Positions 16,336 to 25,779 of a stretch of DNA of 64,000 nucleotides are shown in pieces. Within the stretch, counting starts at the first letter, position 1, and each line of letters opens with the position of its first letter. The translations under genes and the position numbers were made by a program. The notes beneath the pieces were generated by a model, which did no database searches, had not been told where the DNA came from, and saw only the letters and a program-made list of their open reading frames with translations. The stretch is from Ruminiclostridium josui JCM 17888 (GTDB lineage Bacteria > Bacillota > Clostridia > Acetivibrionales > DSM-1351): positions 1,362,001-1,426,000 of the forward strand of contig NZ_JAGE01000001.1 in NCBI RefSeq assembly GCF_000526495.1, read 5' to 3'.

Positions 16336-17445
16336 TCAGGTTGCAGCAGTACTAAAGTACTTTGTTAACATAATATGCATATTGGACTCCAATTCAATTA
16401 AATCCTTAATAAGTGCAGCAGTTTTGCTATTAAGATTATTTACTTTGGACTGAAGTATTTTATTCATGTGCTTTCCCAAAATGGTCCATCTAGTAATGGA
16501 CTCTTGGAGTGTAGCCAGAAGTTCTTTATATTCGCCTGAATTATCATCCTTTTCCTGCTTTAGGCATTCTAGAAGGAGTATTCTTGCACCGTGAATCATC
16601 CAGAAATCGAAGGTAAGCCTGTCTCTTTGCTCCCAGCCCACTGTCTTAAAATAGTTTTTCAGATTGTACCCCTCATGAGATAATTGAATAAATTTATTTA
16701 AAGCATCTATTCCATAATAAATTGTATAACCGTACAAATCCTCATAGCTTCCTTTAAAATAATTTTCCGCCATAGCATTTATAAAGTCTTTTAATTCATG
16801 TTTCATTGTATTGTACTTATGCAGTTCAGTTTCATTGATTTTCAGCGTATAACATCTCAAAAAGTGGCTACAAGCCTCAGCAAGTTCACTTATTGGTGCC
16901 ACTCCAATCTGGCTATTCAAATCATATGTAACATAATTATCCTTATTTACTGAATATGGAGCCTTCTCTGCAAAATATATTTTGTCATCCTCGTAGTGGA
17001 GTAAAATATTAACATGGTTCTGTGGTCCCTGATAATATGTATTTAAATCAAAGTTGGGATCATATTTGTGATAGAATTTCATTTTTTCAAATACAGTTTG
17101 AACTATAACCATATGGCCTTCATCCAAAAGCCACTTAAGAAGGTCTATGGAATCCTTTTCTTGAATTTTTACATACTCATTAAGCTTTATATATTTGCTC
17201 CAAAGGGGAGTTAAATTTTTGCTCTCATTATTTATCCTTAAAGTATTATCTGTGTTGTGAAGCCACAAAGAAGGGTTTATATCTCTGATGAAAAGAGATG
17301 CAATTACGTTTTTGTCAATGTTGATACTGTTTTTAAGTATGTTATAAATTGAAGATTCCAAGCAGTTGAGCTGCAGTGAAACAGTATCCTCTTCTCCGTC
17401 ACTAAGCAGAAAGAAATTAAGATCTTTTAAATCACATTTTTTCAT
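16336..17445 (-). CDS. BtrH-like papain-fold protein of unknown role
   Basis: 369 residues. The N-terminal half resembles BtrH/C39-like cysteine-peptidase folds: a Cys in LQLNCLESSIYNILK (~27), a cradle segment LLKWLLDEGHMVIVQ (~105-120) and HVNILLHYEDDKIYFAEKAPYS (~143-164), where H and the acidic/amide position could complete a triad. The C-terminal half is helical. BtrH itself transfers an acyl chain in butirosin biosynthesis; homologues often sit near NRPS or RiPP genes, but none is seen here. A second protein of the same overall design is at 54039-55637. It begins after GAGGTGG. Function not established. Confidence 0.5.
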   Translation of the reverse strand: MKKCDLKDLNFFLLSDGEEDTVSLQLNCLESSIYNILKNSINIDKNVIASLFIRDINPSLWLHNTDNTLRINNESKNLTPLWSKYIKLNEYVKIQEKDSIDLLKWLLDEGHMVIVQTVFEKMKFYHKYDPNFDLNTYYQGPQNHVNILLHYEDDKIYFAEKAPYSVNKDNYVTYDLNSQIGVAPISELAEACSHFLRCYTLKINETELHKYNTMKHELKDFINAMAENYFKGSYEDLYGYTIYYGIDALNKFIQLSHEGYNLKNYFKTVGWEQRDRLTFDFWMIHGARILLLECLKQEKDDNSGEYKELLATLQESITRWTILGKHMNKILQSKVNNLNSKTAALIKDLIELESNMHIMLTKYFSTAAT

Positions 17446-17617
17446 AATTCCACCTCATATTCGGAAACATTTATGTCTAGGCAGCCTTACAATAAAAGAT
17501 ATATTTGATACTTATTTCCATAATATAATGTTTGATTTGTTTTGTCAATTTAAAAGTATTTTTTGTATAAATATGTAATATTTTGGTGTTTATTGCAAAT
17601 GATTTGATATTAATGAA

Positions 17618-18319
17618 TTAGTAGGGATAAATCAGCTCGTTTTCCGGTTTCTGTGCAGGAGTAACTGATATTCCGTAAAGTATCGGCATTTCCTTTTTCA
17701 TATGAGGCTCGTACTCTACTTTTATTTTAGCTGTAACGTAAACCCACTCACCATTTCTAAATTTTTCTGCATCCTTATATCTGCATAGGAATCCATATGG
17801 AACAAGATCTGCGGCGCAGCAAACCATTGACATACGAGCAGGAATAAACTCATTGCTGCTAAACCCGTCCATTCTGAAAACAGTACCTTTGATTCTCACA
17901 GTTTTATTATCATATTTATTCGGGTTTTTATAAGCATCAGTGTACCAATTTAAATATTCATCATCGCTTATATTAACTATACCAGACAAATTACTGTCTT
18001 GTTCATGTTGTATTTGTCCTGTATTAGACTTTATATCCGCGCCATCAACAGGTGCTGTGACATTTATAGCTCCTGCAAGTACGGGGATAGCCAAAATAGC
18101 ACAAGGAAGTATGTTATTTCTGCGCTTAGGCCTAAACAAGCTCGGCAGCAGGGATAATGCAATAGCCATAACTCCTGCTATAGAAAACCATAGATATTTT
18201 ACTATATGTATGTTAACATAATGTTTGATTTTCCCTGTTATAATAGCCTGGGTAAGTAAAGAAGCAATTAATAATAAAATTGTTATCTGTGCCAAAATCT
18301 CTTTGTTTACTTTTTTCAT
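17618..18319 (-). CDS. TIGR03943 (YcgQ-like) membrane protein
   Basis: 233 residues. Two or three N-terminal membrane helices (EILAQITILLLIASLLTQAI, LWFSIAGVMAIALSLLP, ILPCAILAIPVLAGAI), then an extracytoplasmic or cytosolic beta domain with the conserved KYDNKTVRIKGTVFRMD and MSMVCCAADLVPYGFLC. The double Cys may bind metal. Genes of this family almost always pair with a DUF318 permease, as here, where the permease gene ends 23 bp upstream. It is part of the CobW metal cluster. Confidence 0.85.
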   Translation of the reverse strand: MKKVNKEILAQITILLLIASLLTQAIITGKIKHYVNIHIVKYLWFSIAGVMAIALSLLPSLFRPKRRNNILPCAILAIPVLAGAINVTAPVDGADIKSNTGQIQHEQDSNLSGIVNISDDEYLNWYTDAYKNPNKYDNKTVRIKGTVFRMDGFSSNEFIPARMSMVCCAADLVPYGFLCRYKDAEKFRNGEWVYVTAKIKVEYEPHMKKEMPILYGISVTPAQKPENELIYPY

Positions 18320-18342
18320 AATACTATCAATCCCACTTCCCG

Positions 18343-19875
18343 TCAGCTAAAAAAAGTTGCTGCTATTGAGAAAATAAATACCGCAATAACTATGAGCATT
18401 ACAAACAGTTCTATTAAAAATTTCTTTTTGAAACTTGCCGAAAGCATTAATATATTTTTCAAATCAAGCATGGGCCCCATTACCATATAACATACTATCC
18501 CATGGGTTGGAAAGCTGTAAGAAAAGCCCCTTGCGATAAATGCATTAGATGTTGAACATACCGACATAAATACAGCAGCCCCTAACATTATCAGCAATTC
18601 TAAGTGTCCACCAATGCCCGCTGCAGAAAACAATTCTCTTGACAAAAATGTTTGTAAAAGAGAGGTTATAAATGCTCCTACTACTATGTAACTGCCCACA
18701 TTGAAAAATTCCATTCCTGCATGTCTTATAAGCATCCACAGTTTCCCTATAAATCCTTCTTGGGATAAATTTTCAATATACCCGCCTGAGCATGGCGTTT
18801 CCAAAACCCTCTCATTTATGGCATATTCTTTTGTAACTCCTGCAAATTTCAATATAAGTCCTACCATCAGTGCTATTACAATACCTAATCCTACCCTCAT
18901 AAAAACAACTTCTGGTTTATCGTGAAAGGCATAGTATGTAGACATAATTACAACAGGATTTACAACTGGGGCGCTTAACAAAAATGTCAGCACATAGTAC
19001 ACTGGAACTCCCTTTCCGGCAAGTCTTGAACATATTGGAGCCATTGCACAATCGCATACAGGAAAGAAAATTCCCATAATCACAGCTGCCGGAAAACCAA
19101 CCCATTTAAAACGGCTAAACACTTTAGCAATTTTTTCGTCGGAAGCAAATACCTGCAGAAAGGATGAAATAAATATGCCTAATAATATAAATGGAAGGGC
19201 TTGTATGAGAATGCCAAGAAAAATACTTATAAAGGCAGAGCCTGTATTTTTAACTGACGTAAAAAACAGGTATAGCATAAGTAATAACGCCGCAAATATA
19301 AAACCACTGATATCTTTATTATTACCTTGAAGCATTTGATAATCTTTTATATGGTAAATAACTTTAGTCTGCCTGTTAACAGCCTTTATGGCTCTTTTGA
19401 TATTTGCTTTCTCCACCGAATCCAAGGATTTGTCCCGGTTTAAAATAACAATGTCGCTGTTTGAAATCTGCTCTGTCATTATTGACTTCATATTGCTCAT
19501 ATACAATGCAAAATTAGAAGCATCTGCAATAAAATATATATTGCTTATGCAGCATCCTGAAGGTAATCTTATCTTTAAAAATTCCCCTATGGGCCAGGTT
19601 CCGTTATATTCTATCAAAATCCGGTCCGGGTCATGTTCTTCAATAACGGAACATATAAAGCTTCTGTCAAGCACACGTATATCATTTATATTAATCAATA
19701 CAGTATTATATCTTTTTAATGTGCTTTCCCGGTATTCTTCAAATCCCTGTTCACAGCATATCAATACAGTCTTTTTACTGCTATATCTGTCATTGCCGCC
19801 TTTTAATAGGTTTTGTATGAATGTGGTCTTGCCAGCTTCAAGAAATCCCCCAATTATACTAAGTTGTATACTCAC
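18343..19875 (-). CDS. Fusion: CobW-like GTPase domain + DUF318 permease
   Basis: 510 residues in one uninterrupted frame. Residues 1-~190 form a CobW/G3E-like P-loop GTPase domain: Walker A GGFLEAGKTTFIQ (the A replaces the usual G), an Asp/Glu-rich switch, and NRDKS in place of NKxD. Residues ~195-510 are a DUF318/YcgR-type permease of about eight helices with PVCDCAMAPICSRL and SAPVVNPVVIMSTYYAF signatures and VCSTSNAFIA near the end. The CxCC metal motif of true CobW proteins is absent. The gene starts 2 bp after the CobW stop, so it is read as an operon with it. GTP-driven metal delivery to, or gating of, the permease is a guess. No frameshift at the join is visible. Confidence 0.8.
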   Translation of the reverse strand: MSIQLSIIGGFLEAGKTTFIQNLLKGGNDRYSSKKTVLICCEQGFEEYRESTLKRYNTVLININDIRVLDRSFICSVIEEHDPDRILIEYNGTWPIGEFLKIRLPSGCCISNIYFIADASNFALYMSNMKSIMTEQISNSDIVILNRDKSLDSVEKANIKRAIKAVNRQTKVIYHIKDYQMLQGNNKDISGFIFAALLLMLYLFFTSVKNTGSAFISIFLGILIQALPFILLGIFISSFLQVFASDEKIAKVFSRFKWVGFPAAVIMGIFFPVCDCAMAPICSRLAGKGVPVYYVLTFLLSAPVVNPVVIMSTYYAFHDKPEVVFMRVGLGIVIALMVGLILKFAGVTKEYAINERVLETPCSGGYIENLSQEGFIGKLWMLIRHAGMEFFNVGSYIVVGAFITSLLQTFLSRELFSAAGIGGHLELLIMLGAAVFMSVCSTSNAFIARGFSYSFPTHGIVCYMVMGPMLDLKNILMLSASFKKKFLIELFVMLIVIAVFIFSIAATFFS

Positions 19876-19877
19876 AT

Positions 19878-20810
19878 TTATACTCCCGTAAAAAGTTTTT
19901 TCAATTCTACAGTATTGAGCTTTTCACCGATAACACAAATCCGTCCCGTATAGTCCGGCAAACACGGCTTGATATTAATTTCTCCCGGTACAAAATCAAA
20001 CTGTACCCAGTTGCTTTTCTCTAATGGAATTATTCCTTTTGACCTTAGTATATTGCCATACAAGGACTTATTTGAAAGTGATTTTAGTATACTGCGTATG
20101 CTTTCATTGGTATAAAGTTTAGGAGTTTCAATACCCCAGTTTTGAAACATTTTATCAACCTCTGTGTGACTATGCAGCCTCTTCTCTGGAGGATTTTCTA
20201 TATTTAAATCTCCGCCCCGTTCTGCAAGAGAGATGATATCCGCCCCTTTTAATGCCCACCAATCGGTGGTTACAATATTGGCTTTCGGGTTGCGTTTCTG
20301 AATATCATTTACAACTTTAGAAAGCTTATTTTGCTCCATCATTTGTGTCCGACTTAAAATCACAGTCTTTGCATTGTTTATCTGGTCTTGAAAAAACTCC
20401 CCAAAATTGTTTACATAAATTATGTACTTCATTGAATCCACAACTGCTATACACATATTTACTGCTGCATCTGCATACTTTTGAATTTTGCCGCAAGCCT
20501 CTAGAACCCCTGAAAGCTTTCCTACACCGGAGGGTTCAATAATAACCCTATCAGGCGTATACTTCCTTAGGACCTCTTTAAGAGCCGTAGAAAAATCTCC
20601 AACCAATGAACAGCAAATACAGCCTGAATTAATTTCTTTTATCTCTATCCCTGAGTCCCTTAAAATTCCGCCATCAATTCCTATCTCACCAAACTCATTT
20701 TCTATAATTACTACTTTTTCTGAGCCTAATTTTTCTTTCAGAAGCTTTTTTATTAACGTTGTCTTTCCTGCTCCAAGAAAGCCTGAAACAATGTCTATTT
20801 TAACCGCCAT
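19878..20810 (-). CDS. CobW/G3E family GTPase, metallochaperone type
   Basis: 310 residues. Walker A SGFLGAGKTTLIKK at the N-terminus, the diagnostic metal-binding NSGCICCSL (~65), Walker B region RVIIEPSGVGKL (~95) and a C-terminal CobW_C-like beta domain (WVQFDFVPGEINIK, RICVIGEKL). These GTPases insert Zn2+, Co2+ or Ni2+ into target proteins or work under zinc shortage. It heads a three-gene operon with the fusion permease and the TIGR03943 protein and is divergent from a Fur-family regulator, which makes zinc the most likely metal. No histidine-rich tail is visible. Confidence 0.9.
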   Translation of the reverse strand: MAVKIDIVSGFLGAGKTTLIKKLLKEKLGSEKVVIIENEFGEIGIDGGILRDSGIEIKEINSGCICCSLVGDFSTALKEVLRKYTPDRVIIEPSGVGKLSGVLEACGKIQKYADAAVNMCIAVVDSMKYIIYVNNFGEFFQDQINNAKTVILSRTQMMEQNKLSKVVNDIQKRNPKANIVTTDWWALKGADIISLAERGGDLNIENPPEKRLHSHTEVDKMFQNWGIETPKLYTNESIRSILKSLSNKSLYGNILRSKGIIPLEKSNWVQFDFVPGEINIKPCLPDYTGRICVIGEKLNTVELKKLFTGV

Positions 20811-20875
20811 GTACTATGTCCCCCTTTACTTAATTATATTCAGTCACTTCTAATTAATGATTATCCGGCCGGTCA

Positions 20876-20905
20876 TTGACATATATTCTTACTGTGAGCT
20901 ATATT
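20876..20905 (+). promoter_or_regulatory. Promoter of the Fur-family gene
   Basis: TTGACA (20876-20881), an 18-bp spacer, TATATT (20900-20905). The adjacent TAATTAATGATTATC is AT-rich and partly dyad-like, and could be a metalloregulator site shared with the divergent CobW operon, but it does not match a Zur box well. Confidence 0.6.
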
Positions 20906-20938
20906 ATATTTGAAAAAGCATTAACAGGAGCAGCTATT

Positions 20939-21349
20939 ATGGATAAAAATGTTCTAAAATCCTCAGATTTGAAAACCACTAAGCGCCGTATGGCTATACT
21001 TGCTGTACTGGAAAATTCAGCTATACCATTGACTGCAGAAGAAATATATTCCATAGTTATAAAAAATGTTCCTATGAGCCTGTCAACTGCTTACAGAACC
21101 TTGGGGACTCTTTCTGATAAAGGTATTCTTTTAAAAAACCTTAGTCAGGACGGCAAAACATATTACCAGATAAATAGTCATCAGCACAAGCATCAGCTAG
21201 TATGCACCTTGTGTAATGAAACTGTACCAATTGATGATTGCCCCTTATCAAATGTTGAAAAAAGTCTCATTAAGCAAACCGGATTCACAATAACTGGACA
21301 TAGTCTAGAATTTTCAGGCATATGCCCTAAATGTGCTAAGCATAATTAA
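20939..21349 (+). CDS. Fur family metalloregulator, Zur/PerR-like
   Basis: 136 residues from MDKNVLKSSDLKTTKRR; the ATG follows CAGGAGC, whereas an upstream in-frame start would include an implausible 21-residue extension. N-terminal winged helix: TKRRMAILAVLENSAIPLTA, then MSLSTAYRTLGTLSDKGIL. The C-terminal dimerisation domain has HKHQLVCTLCNETVPIDDC and a closing CPKCAKH, i.e. the two CxxC pairs that bind the structural zinc. It is divergent from the CobW-permease operon, so it probably regulates it; Zur function is the best guess from the neighbours. Confidence 0.9.
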   Translation: MDKNVLKSSDLKTTKRRMAILAVLENSAIPLTAEEIYSIVIKNVPMSLSTAYRTLGTLSDKGILLKNLSQDGKTYYQINSHQHKHQLVCTLCNETVPIDDCPLSNVEKSLIKQTGFTITGHSLEFSGICPKCAKHN

Positions 21350-21358
21350 CATGATTTC

Positions 21359-21916
21359 TTAATGGTTAGCTGCTTTCCATTCTTCTAAAAGGATTCCGTA
21401 GTTTTTTTCATCGTCCCACTTTCCATATTTGAACCTTACCTTGCGCAGCTCTCCTTCAAATGTCATACCAACCTTTTTCATAATTCCTTCTGATTTAAGG
21501 TTGTTTGAATTGCATCTGGCAGATACCTTGTGAAGTCCAAGCCTAGTAAAGCAAAATTCTATCAATGTATTTGCAATCTCTGTTGCAAAGCCTTTGCCCC
21601 AATATTCCGGCAACAAAAAATATCCTATCTCTCCGCAGCCTCCTGAACTATTTCTGCTATGAACCAGTACGTCTGCAAAGCCTATAAATTCATTTCCGTT
21701 TTTTGAAAAAACTGCAAAGGCATAGGAATCATCGCTATTAATATTCTCATCTGTATTTATATATCCCTCAAAAAAAGCACGAGCATCTTCTTCGTTGTCT
21801 ATTTTATCTATCCATGCATATCTCATTACAATTTCATTTGAAAATATAGAATAGAATAACGGAAAATCTTCATGGGTAAAGAATCTGAAACTGAGACGTT
21901 CACTTGCTATTTTCAT
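21359..21916 (-). CDS. GNAT acetyltransferase, RimJ/RimL type
   Basis: 185 residues: ERLSFRFFTHEDFPLFYSIF at the N-terminus, the acetyl-CoA site IGYFLLPEYWGKGFATEI (~93-110), LGLHKVSARCNSNNLKSEGI, and MKKVGMTFEGELRK. This is the RimJ/RimL subclass, whose members acetylate ribosomal protein N-termini, antibiotics or other amines. It converges on the Fur-family gene with a 9-bp gap. The actual substrate is unknown. Confidence 0.87.
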   Translation of the reverse strand: MKIASERLSFRFFTHEDFPLFYSIFSNEIVMRYAWIDKIDNEEDARAFFEGYINTDENINSDDSYAFAVFSKNGNEFIGFADVLVHSRNSSGGCGEIGYFLLPEYWGKGFATEIANTLIEFCFTRLGLHKVSARCNSNNLKSEGIMKKVGMTFEGELRKVRFKYGKWDDEKNYGILLEEWKAANH

Positions 21917-22140
21917 ATTAACCTCCCAAAGTTGTATACTTGACTAATATATTTTATTACACAATTATATATTCATTTTGTCTAATAGTAACCTTAATAT
22001 TAAAATTTTTTCAAAAACCACATTTCTGTGCCATTTTTGAAAGCATAATCAGGTATACTTAATTGCGAAATGCAATTAAATCAAGTTTGGGAAGTATCTT
22101 GATTACGGCTAATATAGAACTTGGTCAATGGCGAGTAAAT

Positions 22141-25130
22141 AAAACCGTTCCACTCTGTTTATATTAAAACGCATTGTATAAAACCCGCTATCATCAGATT
22201 CGCTTTGATTTACATTCCACTCTGTTTATATTAAAACTGCGACTTCACACTCAACAGTAACGTCAATAGTTTATTTACATTCCACTCTGTTTATATTAAA
22301 ACTTGTGCCGTATATACTGCTTACATCAAAGCTTATATTAATTTACATTCCACTCTGTTTATATTAAAACTATCAACCATACCTTTAACTGCTATTGTTT
22401 GCGGATATTTACATTCCACTCTGTTTATATTAAAACACCGTGCATTTTGTTATGTCGAGCTCGACAACCTGAATTTACATTCCACTCTGTTTATATTAAA
22501 ACGTAATACCCACAAGGTCGCTGAAGGTCACATTAAAATTTACATTCCACTCTGTTTATATTAAAACAAATAAGCCTATACCTACAAAAAAAGAGAACCT
22601 TGTATTTACATTCCACTCTGTTTATATTAAAACGTACAGTAAAAACAGACGCTTTGGCGGCTCTTGCGGCATTTACATTCCACTCTGTTTATATTAAAAC
22701 GCTCGTACAGACGGGCAATATGTTTATTATGATGTATTTACATTCCACTCTGTTTATATTAAAACTTAAGCTGACGGAGGTTGTTATGATTTATTTGTAT
22801 AGATTTACATTCCACTCTGTTTATATTAAAACTTGATTATCCCAAAATGTCTATACCACCTAAATTATTTACATTCCACTCTGTTTATATTAAAACTCAG
22901 GCTCTCCAATAATCAAATAAAAGTTATATTATTTACATTCCACTCTGTTTATATTAAAACGAGGCCGTTTTGGCCCCAGTCGTTTTACGCTTTCAGCATT
23001 TACATTCCACTCTGTTTATATTAAAACTTAATATGTTCAATATTCTTAGTTATTTCGTTCGTATTTACATTCCACTCTGTTTATATTAAAACATAGTTTC
23101 ATCAATATCTTCTATAGATAATTCAGTATTTACATTCCACTCTGTTTATATTAAAACGTGCATTTTTTGCAGCAGTAGCAGCGGTTTGTACTTTATTTAC
23201 ATTCCACTCTGTTTATATTAAAACTCCAGTCTTTTTGACAATTCTAATATTGCTATTTCATTTACATTCCACTCTGTTTATATTAAAACCAACGTATTTA
23301 AAAACGGGACTAAGATACATACAGAAATTTACATTCCACTCTGTTTATATTAAAACAATGATAGACAGATAATATATTCTTGTTGTTATAGTATTTACAT
23401 TCCACTCTGTTTATATTAAAACCTAAATGCGGACCCATTCATCTTAAATTGTAAAAAATTTACATTCCACTCTGTTTATATTAAAACCGCTGACTATCTT
23501 ACTGAATTTATTGTTAAACCTGATTTACATTCCACTCTGTTTATATTAAAACTCAATATTACAGGCGTTAGTCCTGTATTTTTGTATGATTTACATTCCA
23601 CTCTGTTTATATTAAAACGTTTCATAGTATCAATAATAGTCTTTTCAACCTTCATTTACATTCCACTCTGTTTATATTAAAACTTACACCACCATAACTT
23701 GTAGTTACTTGTCTTGTGGATTTACATTCCACTCTGTTTATATTAAAACAGCGTTATTCCCATTATTTACCCATTCACTTATTACATTTACATTCCACTC
23801 TGTTTATATTAAAACTTACCATCCTCCATTCCAAAGTTAGTGACTTCGATATTTACATTCCACTCTGTTTATATTAAAACCAACCGAAAACTTTTTCTTA
23901 GTCGCCCTAGTCGGCAAATTTACATTCCACTCTGTTTATATTAAAACTCAAATTAAGGGTGGCTTATTGCTATCCTTTTTTTGTATTTACATTCCACTCT
24001 GTTTATATTAAAACTCCGTCTTAATTATCTCATCGAAGAATTACTTAACAATTTACATTCCACTCTGTTTATATTAAAACATAATGCAACAGCACCACCA
24101 AGAGCACCCGCACCCAATTTACATTCCACTCTGTTTATATTAAAACACAATGATTTTATACAATATTTTCTGTCTGTGAGCATTTACATTCCACTCTGTT
24201 TATATTAAAACTCAAGAAACATGAATTATATATCGAATCAGCTAAAAATTTACATTCCACTCTGTTTATATTAAAACAATATATAAGCATAGTAATTAAT
24301 AAAATAATTTAGATTTACATTCCACTCTGTTTATATTAAAACGTAAATGCTTCATGATTTATATCTGTTTGTAATTCATTTACATTCCACTCTGTTTATA
24401 TTAAAACTTGAGGCTTTACGCTTAGTTTATGAACAAAATAAATTTACATTCCACTCTGTTTATATTAAAACGAAGTGTGATATCTTATGAGAGTACATAA
24501 CTATTCCAATTTACATTCCACTCTGTTTATATTAAAACTTGTCCCCTAATTCACCAGATACGAACCAATTCGCATTTACATTCCACTCTGTTTATATTAA
24601 AACGAGGGACATATAGATTTACCAGCTTCAGCTGGTGTAATTTACATTCCACTCTGTTTATATTAAAACATTATGCAAGACAGAATCATAAGCTCGGTAA
24701 AGAATTTACATTCCACTCTGTTTATATTAAAACGATGGAATATTATTTTAAATGAGATAAATTTTAGGATTTACATTCCACTCTGTTTATATTAAAACTT
24801 ATTTCCCGTGTGAAAGCCCCTCTTATTCATTAAGTATTTACATTCCACTCTGTTTATATTAAAACGTACTTATATTCATATTGATTATAGGATTCAGCAT
24901 TATTTACATTCCACTCTGTTTATATTAAAACATAAAACTCCACGTAACAGCAACTATAATTTAGTTCAATTTACATTCCACTCTGTTTATATTAAAACTA
25001 ATATATAAGAATTTTTATTATTTATTTGTATTTTATTTACATTCCACTCTGTTTATATTAAAACACATAGACAACGAGAGCGACGGACACAAAAAGGTGT
25101 ATTTACATTCCACTCTGTTTATATTAAAAC
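22141..25130 (-). CRISPR. CRISPR array, leader-distal part (46 repeats)
   Basis: Forty-six 30-bp repeats counted individually, starting GTTTTAATATAAACAGAG and ending GGAATGTAAAT in the transcribed (minus) sense, with 34-38-nt spacers. The repeat at 22141-22170 has a degraded 3' end (transcribed sense), as expected of the oldest, trailer-end copy. That, the cas2-proximal leader at the other end, and the ATGTAAAT 5' handle all indicate transcription from right to left. The final 9 nt (25131-25139) are a truncated spacer cut by an insertion sequence. Same array as 29091-32953. Confidence 0.98.
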
Positions 25131-25207
25131 TTTACGCATTGAAGTTCCCCCGATTTGATGGACACACAGAATGGCTGGTATAATAAAACCAGTTGGAGGT
25201 GTCCATC

Positions 25208-25492
25208 ATGAAACGCTATGATAAAAATTTTAAAGAACAAGCAGTCCGTCTTGTGCTGGAGCAAGGCCGTAGTGTACCAAGTGTAGCTAGGGATATCGGC
25301 ATCCATGATAATACTATGTATAAGTGGTTAAATGAGTACAAAAAGCATAAAGAGAATGCATTCCCTGGCAGCGGTAATCTTAGGCCTGAAGATGAAGAAC
25401 TCAGGAGTCTTAGAAAACGCGTTGCAGACCTTGAAATGGAGAATGAAATCCTAAAAAAAGTAACGGCCATCTTCGCGAAAGACCGGAAGTAA
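25208..25492 (+). CDS. IS3-family transposase OrfA
   Basis: 94 residues from MKRYDKNFKEQAVRLVLEQ, preceded by GGAGGTG. N-terminal HTH (SVPSVARDIGIHDNTMYKWL) binds the element ends; the C-terminal leucine zipper (LRSLRKRVADLEMENEIL) mediates multimerisation. An A7 run at 25453-25459 (CTAAAAAAAG) is placed to give the programmed -1 frameshift that joins OrfA to OrfB, as usual in this family. Confidence 0.94.
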   Translation: MKRYDKNFKEQAVRLVLEQGRSVPSVARDIGIHDNTMYKWLNEYKKHKENAFPGSGNLRPEDEELRSLRKRVADLEMENEILKKVTAIFAKDRK

Positions 25493-25779
25493 AATATTCT
25501 ATCATTCATAAATACCGCTTCATATTTCCTGTTGAGAAGATGTGCCAAATACTTGATGTATCAAGAAGCGGTTATTATGCCTGGACTACAAGACCGAAAA
25601 GCCATCGTAAGCAATTAAACTGTGAGCTACTTGAAAGAATTAAGGAAATCCATAAGGTATCTCGTGAAACTTACGGAAGTCCCAGAGTAACAAAAGCCTT
25701 AAACAATGGTGGAATAAAAGTAAGCGGTAAACCATGAGTACCTATACAAAAATGCCGCCTTTCGGCGGCTATAATTTTG

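Noticed and set aside
20840-20875. Possible Zur box between the CobW operon and the Fur-family gene
   Set aside because: TAATTAATGATTATC lacks the full dyad of known Zur sites; kept only as a remark.
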